In this document: positions 7,895 to 13,482 of the stretch, piece after piece
How positions within the stretch are numbered: the stretch's first letter is position 1
How the letters are laid out: each line of letters starts with the position of its first letter
NCBI GenBank assembly: GCA_903922535.1
Contig: CAIXUF010001462.1
Coordinates: 1-19,926, forward strand
Direction: 5' to 3'
Length of the DNA stretch: 19,926 nucleotides
Source: Candidatus Hydrogenedentota bacterium
GTDB lineage: Bacteria; Hydrogenedentota; Hydrogenedentia; Hydrogenedentiales; CAITNO01
Program-made: the position numbers and the translations under genes
The notes under the pieces: generated by a model
Seen by the model: the letters and a program-made list of their open reading frames with translations, nothing else
Database searches by the model: none
What the model was told of the DNA's origin: nothing

Positions 7895-9595
7895 ATGACC
7901 AACACCCAAGTCGCCGAAATGCTGGACGAAATCGCCCTGTTGCTTGAACTGGCGGGGGGAAATCCGCTCACGATTCGCAGCTACGCGGACAGCGCGCGCA
8001 TTCTCGAAGGCATCGGGGAGCCCGTGGAGACACTGGTTGCCACCGCCCGCCTCCATGAACTTGACGGCATCGGTGACGCGATGCAGACGGAGATCGTCGA
8101 GTGCGTGGGAACCGGGCGGCTTGAACACCTCGAGAACCTGCGCATGCGCTTTCCCGAAGAGATGCTGGAATTGCTCCACGTGCCCGGTTTGGACCCCGGC
8201 AAGATCCGTGTGCTTCACGAAGTGCACCACATCGCCTCCCCGGAACGGCTTCGGCACGCCTGCGAAACAGGGGAACTGGCGGGTATCAACGGATTCAGCC
8301 ACGCCATGCAGCAAAAGGTGCTGCAGGGGCTTGAGGCGGTCGAGGGGCAACGCCGCCACTTCCGCGTCAACGACGCCATGTTGGCCGCCCACCTGATTAT
8401 TGACTGGCTTCGGGATTCCCCCGGCCTCAAGTGCATCGAAATTGCCGGAAGCCTTCGCCGGCGCAAAGAGTTCGTGAAAGACATCAATATCATGGCCACG
8501 GGCACGCACCCTGAAGCGCTCGTGGACCGTTTCGCGGCGCTGCCCGAATGGGCAACCCTGACCTCGCGCGTTCCTGACCGGGCCTCAGCCCTCGTTACCG
8601 TTGGCATTCCGGTGGATTTGCGGGTGTTTCCAGTTTCCCAGTTTCCCTTTGCCCTGGCCTATTTCACGGGTTCGCGCGCGCACAACGCAGTACTCCGGCA
8701 GCGTGCCAGAGCACGGGGCCTCAGGCTGTCCGAGCACGGGCTCTTTGCCGAAGACGGCGCGCCGTTGCGCTGCGCCGACGAGACCGTCGTCTACTCCGCC
8801 TTGGACATGCCCTATGTGCCGCCCGAGCTGCGCGAAAACCAAGGCGAGTTCGACGCTGCTTTCTTTCCCCGGCTGATTGAACCCGCGGACATCCGGGGGG
8901 TGGTCCACTGCCATTCGACTTGGAGTGACGGAAAGGCCACCGTGGAACAGTTCGCCGGGGCGGCGGCGGGTCTGGGATATGACTATCTCGTAATCACAGA
9001 CCACAGTTGCTCCGCGGTGCTCTCCAACGGCATGCGGCCCGAGCGCGTGCTTCAGCAGCATGCGGAAATAGACACGCTGAACGCCCGATCTGGAGATTTC
9101 CGAATCCTGAAGGGTGTTGAGGCGGATATCGGTCCGGACGGTTCGCTTGACTATGATGATGAACTGCTCAGCCGTTTTGAGGTGGTCATCGCGTCCGTGC
9201 ACGGCGCGCTTGAAATGACCGAGAAGGAGGCCACCTTGCGCGCGGTCAGGGCAATCGAGAACCCGCACACCATGATTCTGGGCCATCCCACGGGCCGCAT
9301 GCTGCTGTCACGGCCAGGCTATCCCCTGAATATGGACAAGGTCATTGACGCCGCCGTGGCCAATGGTGTTGCACTGGAAATCAACGTCAATCCCGGACGT
9401 TTTGACCTGGACTGGCGCCACCTGCGACGTGCCCGGGACAGGGGGGCAAAGTTTGTGCTTGGACCGGATGCGCACCGCATCCGCGGGCTGAACAACATCC
9501 CCTACGGTGTGGGGGTGGCAAAAAAGGGCTGGTTGCGGCGCGAGGACGTGCTTAACTGCCAGCCGTGGGAGGCATTCTTGCAGTGCCTGCGATAA
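7895..9595 (+). CDS. polX: DNA polymerase/3'-5' exonuclease PolX with C-terminal PHP domain
   Basis: A 566-residue protein with the full bacterial PolX order. An N-terminal 8-kDa-like region has helix-hairpin-helix elements (LDGIGDAMQ at 56-64, VPGLDPGKI at 96-104). A polymerase-X palm follows (GSLRRRKE at 185-192, VDLRV at 240-244), then the FTGSRAHN thumb motif at 257-264. The C-terminal PHP metal-dependent nuclease domain starts at about 335: HCHSTWSDG, ITDHS, GVEAD, SVHG, GHPTGR and GPDAHR are all present, so its metal sites look complete. PolX fills short gaps and processes ends in base-excision repair. The second palm aspartate is asparagine here (DIN at 196-198 where DxD is expected), so synthesis may be impaired while the nuclease stays active. 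It overlaps nth downstream, which supports a repair operon. The start has only a weak ribosome-binding site. Confidence 0.93.
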   Translation: MTNTQVAEMLDEIALLLELAGGNPLTIRSYADSARILEGIGEPVETLVATARLHELDGIGDAMQTEIVECVGTGRLEHLENLRMRFPEEMLELLHVPGLDPGKIRVLHEVHHIASPERLRHACETGELAGINGFSHAMQQKVLQGLEAVEGQRRHFRVNDAMLAAHLIIDWLRDSPGLKCIEIAGSLRRRKEFVKDINIMATGTHPEALVDRFAALPEWATLTSRVPDRASALVTVGIPVDLRVFPVSQFPFALAYFTGSRAHNAVLRQRARARGLRLSEHGLFAEDGAPLRCADETVVYSALDMPYVPPELRENQGEFDAAFFPRLIEPADIRGVVHCHSTWSDGKATVEQFAGAAAGLGYDYLVITDHSCSAVLSNGMRPERVLQQHAEIDTLNARSGDFRILKGVEADIGPDGSLDYDDELLSRFEVVIASVHGALEMTEKEATLRAVRAIENPHTMILGHPTGRMLLSRPGYPLNMDKVIDAAVANGVALEINVNPGRFDLDWRHLRRARDRGAKFVLGPDAHRIRGLNNIPYGVGVAKKGWLRREDVLNCQPWEAFLQCLR

Positions 9596-10272
9596 GGATA
9601 AGCGCCAAAGAGCGGGAGAGGACCGCCCTAATCTACGAACGGCTGACGGCCGCTTATCCCGATGTGTGCTGCACGCTGGACTACAAGAGTCCTTTCCAAC
9701 TGCTTGTCATGACCATTCTTGCGGCGCAATGCACCGACGTCCGCGTCAATATCGTGTGCCGGGACCTGTTTCGCAGGTACAAAGAACCCGCGGATTTTGC
9801 CGAGTCCGACCCTCAGGAACTGGAGGAGGCCATAAGGACCTGCGGGTTCTTTCGGCAGAAAGCCAGGTCAATTCGTGAATCAAGCCGTATTCTTGTGGAA
9901 CAATATGGGGGCAAGGTTCCGGGCACCATGGAGGAGTTGCTGGCTCTCCCCGGAGTTGGGCGGAAAATAGCCAATGCAGTGCTGGGCGAATGTTTCGGCA
10001 TGCAGGGGGTCATCGTGGACACCCATTGCAGGCGCGTGACCGGCCGTTTGGGGTTCACCAAGAACACCGACCCGCCCCGCATCGAAAAAGATCTGCGCCG
10101 GTTGTGGTCCCCCGACTGTTGGACGCTGTTCTCCCATTTCATGGTATTCCACGGACGGGCCGTATGCACAGCCCGCGGTCCCAAGTGCGCGACATGTTGT
10201 CTCGCTGATTTGTGTCCATATCCCCGCAAGAGGGCGGGTTTGGCAGGAAAACATGCCCAAGAAAAAGAGTGA
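9583..10272 (+). CDS. nth: Endonuclease III (DNA glycosylase/AP lyase)
   Basis: A 229-residue enzyme that removes oxidised pyrimidines and nicks abasic sites in base-excision repair. The helix-hairpin-helix LPGVGRKIANAVLG carries the catalytic lysine (Lys128), and VDTHCRRV carries the catalytic aspartate (Asp146). Four cysteines in C-x6-C-x2-C-x5-C spacing (195, 202, 205, 211) form the iron-sulfur cluster site. I place the start at GTG 9583, ten bases after gggagg and inside the end of polX; a GTG at 9565 in the same frame lacks such a site. Overlap with polX suggests coupled translation and a shared repair role. The 3' end overlaps the next gene by 20 bp. Confidence 0.93.
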   Translation: MPAIRISAKERERTALIYERLTAAYPDVCCTLDYKSPFQLLVMTILAAQCTDVRVNIVCRDLFRRYKEPADFAESDPQELEEAIRTCGFFRQKARSIRESSRILVEQYGGKVPGTMEELLALPGVGRKIANAVLGECFGMQGVIVDTHCRRVTGRLGFTKNTDPPRIEKDLRRLWSPDCWTLFSHFMVFHGRAVCTARGPKCATCCLADLCPYPRKRAGLAGKHAQEKE

Positions 10273-11236
10273 CACTTCTGCTGCGGCAAAGCCGGGAAAG
10301 ACCGCCGCTCCCCGGGGGGCGGCAAAAAAGCCTGTTCCCGGACAGGCGGATCTGTTTGAGGATCAGCCAGCCATACAGTCGCCAAAGAAGGCCAGGGGCG
10401 TCGCTGTCGGCAGGGTGACAAAGCCGCGTGCCACCGCGCCTTCTCCCCCTCCGCCGCCCACTAAAAAAACCGCAAGCAGCTTGATAACTGCAAAACCAAA
10501 AGAATACATCCAGAAAATACCCTACTGGAGCGTCTTGACCGTCGGCTACGTCGCTCTTGTCCTGGCATGGGACGCCCTTGTCACCATTGGCGACACCCGA
10601 ACGGTGAACTGGGCGGTGTTTCAATGGCGTCCCGCCGACCTGCAAGTGTTGCTCGAATCCTTTCAGATTCCCCATTTTCTGGTGGGCTGGATGGCCGGAT
10701 CCGTGCTGACGCACGTCGACCTTTTCAAAGTGCTCTTCTGGCTTGTCCTACCCGTCGCTATATGTCTCTGGCGCATGGATTGGGACTACTTCACGAAACG
10801 CCGTGTGAAACCGGCGGACTGGTTCTTTCTGGGGGGCATGTGCGCGCTCGCCGTGCTTGCCATCATTTCCGTCAAGTTCGTCCCGGTTCTTGCCAATCAG
10901 TACCGTGGCCTTGGTCACGCGGCCTTGTCGTTTCGGCTCCAGTTCTTCGTTGTCCAGCTTCTCTGGGTGGTCTCCTGGCTTCCCGGCTGGGAATTCATGC
11001 ACCGCTATTTCCTTTTACGCCGCGTCTCTGTGGACTTTCCCCGTTTTGGCTGGTTGCTGGTTCCGCTGGCGGAAGGGACGTACCACCTGCTGAAGCCATG
11101 GCCCGAGACCCTGGCCATGGTGGCCTTCTCCGTCATCATGACGCAATACGCGCTGCGCCGCAAAAACATACTCATCCCCTTCCTTGCCCATTTCGCCGTC
11201 GAGGTGCTGCTGATAATCGGAATGATGGTCTGGTAG
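10253..11236 (+). CDS. CPBP (CAAX-like) family membrane protein
   Basis: A 327-residue protein. The first 85 or so residues are rich in Lys, Ala and Pro and look disordered and cytoplasmic. The rest is hydrophobic, with about six or seven membrane segments (roughly 92-110, 157-174, 190-207, 228-245, 286-303, 307-325). The last third resembles the CPBP/Abi intramembrane protease family: WEFMHR at 246-251 in place of EExxxR, EGTYH at 274-278 supplying the second-motif histidine, and LAHFAVE at 311-317 with His313. The first glutamate of motif 1 is Trp, and the usual final asparagine is Glu, so activity is uncertain. The ATG overlaps nth by 20 bp with aggaaaac upstream. Why a possible intramembrane protease travels with repair genes is unclear; overlap implies cotranscription. 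It ends 11 bp from the convergent Rieske gene. Confidence 0.7.
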   Translation: MPKKKSDTSAAAKPGKTAAPRGAAKKPVPGQADLFEDQPAIQSPKKARGVAVGRVTKPRATAPSPPPPPTKKTASSLITAKPKEYIQKIPYWSVLTVGYVALVLAWDALVTIGDTRTVNWAVFQWRPADLQVLLESFQIPHFLVGWMAGSVLTHVDLFKVLFWLVLPVAICLWRMDWDYFTKRRVKPADWFFLGGMCALAVLAIISVKFVPVLANQYRGLGHAALSFRLQFFVVQLLWVVSWLPGWEFMHRYFLLRRVSVDFPRFGWLLVPLAEGTYHLLKPWPETLAMVAFSVIMTQYALRRKNILIPFLAHFAVEVLLIIGMMVW

Positions 11237-11247
11237 GGGATCGCGGT

Positions 11248-11607
11248 CTAGAACAGTTCCGCGATATCGTCTGCTGCGGCCGTTTCCGCTGTTTCGAGCG
11301 GCCCTGCGGATATCCAAATGTGGCCGTCCTCCACCTTGCACGCATAGTGCCGCAGCCGCGACCCGCTGCCCCGCAAGCACTCCCCCGTCCGGAGGTCGTA
11401 CTGCCAGCCGTGCCAGGTGCAGGTGACAATGTTGTCCTTGATGACCCCCTGGGTCAGATCGGCGTTCTGGTGCCGGCAGCCGATCTCCATGGCCCGAAAT
11501 GACCCGTCCGTCTCGCGAAACACCCCCACATGCCTTCCAAGAATGCGGAACGAACGCGGGTTCTTCTCGCCGAAATCCTCGACGCGGGTCAGCCGGATGG
11601 GGTTCAT
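11248..11607 (-). CDS. Rieske [2Fe-2S] ferredoxin-like protein
   Basis: A 119-residue, single-domain Rieske protein. The cluster motif is complete: C44-R-H46, 16 residues, then C63-T-W-H66-G-W. Its small size and lack of a membrane anchor match soluble Rieske ferredoxins, which carry electrons to oxygenases or have unassigned roles, rather than the bc1 subunit. The ATG at 11607 has aggga eight bases upstream; an in-frame ATG 51 bp farther up is less well placed. A promoter-like element lies at 11691-11719. The gene is divergent from the DUF1858 redox protein, so the two may share control, though the sequence does not prove it. No oxygenase partner is visible nearby. Confidence 0.9.
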   Translation of the reverse strand: MNPIRLTRVEDFGEKNPRSFRILGRHVGVFRETDGSFRAMEIGCRHQNADLTQGVIKDNIVTCTWHGWQYDLRTGECLRGSGSRLRHYACKVEDGHIWISAGPLETAETAAADDIAELF

Positions 11608-11630
11608 ATATCGTTTCCCTGGGCGCCAGT

Positions 11631-11659
11631 TTGTCACGCCACCCTTCTGAATGTACAAT
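11631..11659 (+). promoter_or_regulatory. Sigma70-like promoter for the DUF1858 gene
   Basis: TTGTCA (11631-11636), 17-bp spacer, TACAAT (11654-11659). Initiation near 11666 gives a leader of about 100 nt before the ATG at 11766. It lies inside the predicted leader of the divergent Rieske transcript. Confidence 0.5.
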
Positions 11660-11690
11660 TGCGGCGCAGAGCGGCGTTCCGTCCCGGAAT

Positions 11691-11719
11691 AGTTTACAGG
11701 TCCGGCAGGTTCTTGACAA
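11691..11719 (-). promoter_or_regulatory. Sigma70-like promoter for the Rieske gene
   Basis: On the minus strand: TTGTCA (11714-11719), 17-bp spacer, TAAACT (11691-11696). Initiation near 11684 gives a leader of about 77 nt. The divergent promoter at 11631-11659 is oriented towards it, so the two transcripts would overlap by a few tens of bases. Confidence 0.45.
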
Positions 11720-11765
11720 CAAAGGCAAATGCGCGGTCTTCAACCCAAAAGAAGGATAACCAGAC

Positions 11766-12017
11766 ATGTCCGAAACGAAAGAGAAACACTTCTTCCCCGA
11801 AATGCCCGTGGCCGAGGCAATGGCCGTGCATCCACGTGTGCCCGAGGTCTTCGCGGCATTCCATCTGGGCGGTTGCGCCCATTGCGGGATCAGCCAGTTT
11901 GAAACCATAGAGCAGGTCTGCATGGCCTACGGCGTGGACGTCGAAGTCCTGCTCGAAGTGCTCGAAGGGGTTGTGGAAAAGCACCCCATCGCGGACGAAA
12001 CAACAACGACCGCCTGA
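11766..12017 (+). CDS. DUF1858 / hybrid-cluster-associated redox disulfide protein
   Basis: An 83-residue protein matching the small DUF1858 family, one branch of which is named for association with hybrid-cluster (prismane) proteins. The hallmarks are the N-terminal PVAEAMAVHPRVPEVFAAF region at about 14-32 and a redox-type CAHC at 37-40, followed by helices. These proteins are thought to act in thiol or cluster redox chemistry, but the reaction is not established. An aagga site precedes the ATG at 11766. The gene is monocistronic here, divergent from the Rieske gene, and followed within 35 bp by a hairpin repeat that may serve as its terminator. No hybrid-cluster gene is in the window. Confidence 0.85.
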   Translation: MSETKEKHFFPEMPVAEAMAVHPRVPEVFAAFHLGGCAHCGISQFETIEQVCMAYGVDVEVLLEVLEGVVEKHPIADETTTTA

Positions 12018-12050
12018 CCGTTTCTTTTAAGGCGATCGCAAAGTACTTCC

Positions 12051-12115
12051 GCCGCGCCCTCCGGTAAACAAAGTACCGGAAGGCGCGGTTTCAGCTTTTT
12101 GCGGATGCCGATTCC
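12051..12115 (+). repeat. Hairpin repeat, copy 1 (possible terminator)
   Basis: Arms gcgccctccggta and taccggaaggcgc pair with one mismatch around a seven-base loop. The hairpin is followed by ggtttcagcttttt, then gcggatgccg. The same arrangement recurs at 12959-13024. Lying just after the DUF1858 stop and followed by a short T run, it may act as a terminator, or it may be a REP-like dispersed element. Confidence 0.7.
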
Positions 12116-12370
12116 AATTGGATGTTGCGCGGACGATTGCTGCGTCGGCGCCCCGGAACAGAAACTTTCACGGCTCAATACCAGCCCGCACTTTCCCCTG
12201 TCAACGCTTGCAGTAACGCCTCGCGGCAAACCTGCCATGACTCGGGGCCGGTGTGACGCGCCATGTCATCACTGGAGGAGACATGCACTCCTTGCATCCT
12301 GACAACTTGTCCCGGCGCTGTCTCCCTTAAATTCCGCCGCCGGTTATGGACTGCATCTTTGTGTTCACAG

Positions 12371-12376
12371 TATAAT
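12371..12376 (+). promoter_or_regulatory. -10 element immediately upstream of brnT
   Basis: A consensus TATAAT ends five bases before the brnT ATG at 12382. Initiation six to eight bases downstream would start the transcript at or next to the ATG. No Shine-Dalgarno sequence precedes the ATG. No clear -35 hexamer is seen at 16-18 bp. This fits a leaderless mRNA. Confidence 0.45.
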
Positions 12377-12381
12377 TAGCC

Positions 12382-12654
12382 ATGGAGTTTGAATGGGACA
12401 GAGACAAGGCGGCCGCAAATCTCCGCAAACACGGAATCAGCTTCGAGGAAGCGTCTTCCGTGTTTGGGGACCCGCTTGCCATTTCCTTCCAAGATCCGGA
12501 ACATTCCATCGGCGAACACCGCCTGCTTGCGTTCGGCGTTTCCCGTACCGGAGCGCTGCTCGTCGTCTCATTCGCTCACCGTGGCAAGCGAACGCGGTTG
12601 ATCAGCGCGCGCCGTGCGACCCGCGCCGAAAGGAAGATCTATGAAGAAGGCTAA
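12382..12654 (+). CDS. brnT: BrnT-family toxin (RelE-like ribonuclease)
   Basis: A 90-residue protein with the BrnT signature: FEWDRDKAAANLRKHGISFE near the N-terminus, then FGDP, and the C-terminal RLISARRATRAERKIYE. BrnT toxins have a RelE-like fold and stop growth by cleaving RNA; a bound partner encoded next to them neutralises them. The antitoxin gene overlaps its 3' end by 14 bp, the usual toxin-first order of this family. A TATAAT lies five bases before the ATG, so the message is probably leaderless. The pair sits between two copies of a hairpin repeat and next to the large conflict-type operon. Confidence 0.9.
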   Translation: MEFEWDRDKAAANLRKHGISFEEASSVFGDPLAISFQDPEHSIGEHRLLAFGVSRTGALLVVSFAHRGKRTRLISARRATRAERKIYEEG

Positions 12655-12871
12655 GACCGTTGAAACCGATGACCTGCGTCCTGAGTACCGCCGCGAGGAT
12701 CTCGGCAAAGGCACCCGGGGCAAGTACTTTGCGGCGTACCAGAAAGGCTCAAACCTTGTCTTGCTCAGCCCCGACGTCGCCAAAGCGTTCCCGACTTCCG
12801 ACGCGGTAAACGAAACCCTTCGCGCGCTGCTGCAATTGACCGAGCAAACACAGAAGCTGGCTCGCCGCTGA
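12641..12871 (+). CDS. Antitoxin partner of BrnT
   Basis: A 76-residue protein. The ATG at 12641 has aggaag seven bases upstream and overlaps brnT by 14 bp; an upstream GTG at 12614 would lie deeper in brnT without a better site. The middle, LGKGTRGKYFAAYQKGSN, and the end, LLSPDVAKAFPTSDAVNETL, look like the antitoxin group that accompanies many BrnT toxins. The C-terminal strand-helix-helix could be a ribbon-helix-helix dimer and DNA-binding unit, but it differs from the best-known BrnA sequences, so I give no gene symbol. It would be expected to bind BrnT and repress the shared promoter at 12371. Confidence 0.8.
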   Translation: MKKAKTVETDDLRPEYRREDLGKGTRGKYFAAYQKGSNLVLLSPDVAKAFPTSDAVNETLRALLQLTEQTQKLARR

Positions 12872-12958
12872 AGGGGGCGTGCTGCCAACGCAGGCTTATG
12901 GGCTGGAGGCGTAGTTCAAGAAGGCCGGCCCATCCGCTCTGCCCGCCCATTGAGAATG

Positions 12959-13024
12959 CGCCGTGCCCTCCGGCAAACACATTGCCGGATGGCGCGGTTT
13001 CCGCTTTTGCGGATGCCGGTATTT
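12959..13024 (+). repeat. Hairpin repeat, copy 2 (possible terminator)
   Basis: Arms gtgccctccggcaa and ttgccggatggcgc pair with two mismatches around acaca, followed by ggtttccgctttt and gcggatgccgg. It aligns with the repeat at 12051-12115 through the hairpin and the T-rich tail. It lies 87 bp after the antitoxin stop, on the same strand relation as copy 1. Confidence 0.7.
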
Positions 13025-13306
13025 TGGAGCGCCTGCGTTTGCACACGCGCACGGGGAAACCCCTTCGCCCTTTGTCCTTCTGCGTCTGCAAGCGCGCACG
13101 ATCCGGCCTTTGGCGCTGCCATGTTCCTCAATTCATTGGAAACCTTCTTGAAACGGCCTGTCCAGCCCCGCGGGCGCGGCCGTCCACGAAAGGAACCGCC
13201 GGGGGGATAGAACAAGGGGAAACGTCCCTCTCTATTCTTGTGGAAAACAGCCGAAGCGTGAACCTGCTCAGGAACGTGGGGGGAAAGGGTGCGTTCATGT
13301 TCAAGG

Positions 13307-13444
13307 ATGAAAGGCCGCTGGTGGGATGCCCTGCTGGCCGGACACATGACCTGTCCCTCGCTGGCGGACCTGGATTGGGACGAGGTTAAGAAGTTGATCA
13401 TCGGCGCGGAGGATCTATTCCTCTATCACTACAGGGAGAAATGA
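13307..13444 (+). CDS. Possible small protein or gene remnant
   Basis: A 45-codon frame that reads like a real protein end: KGRWWDALLAGHMTCPSLAD, a DWDEVKKLI helix and a hydrophobic/aromatic finish (DLFLYHYREK). There is no good ribosome-binding site (only aagg touching the ATG). The same frame upstream is interrupted by two stops, beyond which an AT-hook-like PRGRGRPRK stretch lies at 13121-13210. It may be the 3' end of a decayed gene. I do not recognise the family, and a chance reading frame is not excluded. Confidence 0.3.
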   Translation: MKGRWWDALLAGHMTCPSLADLDWDEVKKLIIGAEDLFLYHYREK

Positions 13445-13482
13445 GAAGCGGCCCCATTTCCCCAAGCGGAGGGCACACACAG

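Larger units (their letters stand above)
12018..12381. other. Intergenic stretch with hairpin repeat copy 1 and the brnT promoter
   Basis: No convincing gene. The left part holds the hairpin repeat at 12051-12115. The middle (about 12120-12340) shows nothing I can name. A 15-codon reading frame at 12282 has a good-looking ggaggag before its ATG, but it is too short to claim. The right edge holds the -10 element of the toxin gene. Confidence 0.5.
12872..13482. other. Non-coding or decayed stretch between the toxin-antitoxin pair and the large operon
   Basis: It holds hairpin repeat copy 2 (12959-13024) and an imperfect direct repeat of about 22 bp (13033-13054 and 13080-13101; ctgcgt-tgca then gcgcacg). 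A 29-codon frame at 13121-13210 contains an AT-hook-like PRGRGRPRK and lies in the same frame as the 45-codon frame at 13307-13444. Stops separate them, as in a decaying gene. Between the plus-strand stop at 13444 and the convergent operon end at 13483 I see no clear terminator. Confidence 0.45.

Noticed and set aside
8585..9286. 233-codon minus-strand frame opposite polX
   Set aside because: Shadow of the polX PHP domain; no family features of its own.
12282..12329. 15-codon frame after a strong ggaggag site upstream of brnT
   Set aside because: Too short and without recognisable content. It could be a leader peptide, but nothing supports regulation by it.
12051..13024. CRISPR array
   Set aside because: There are only two imperfect repeat copies about 900 bp apart with genes between them, not regularly spaced repeats.
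13033..13101. Imperfect 22-bp direct repeat as plasmid-type iterons
   Set aside because: Only two copies 47 bp apart and no replication gene nearby.
12898..13389. 163-codon plus-strand frame after the antitoxin gene
   Set aside because: It runs through the hairpin repeat, has no ribosome-binding site and has the composition of a random GC-rich frame.
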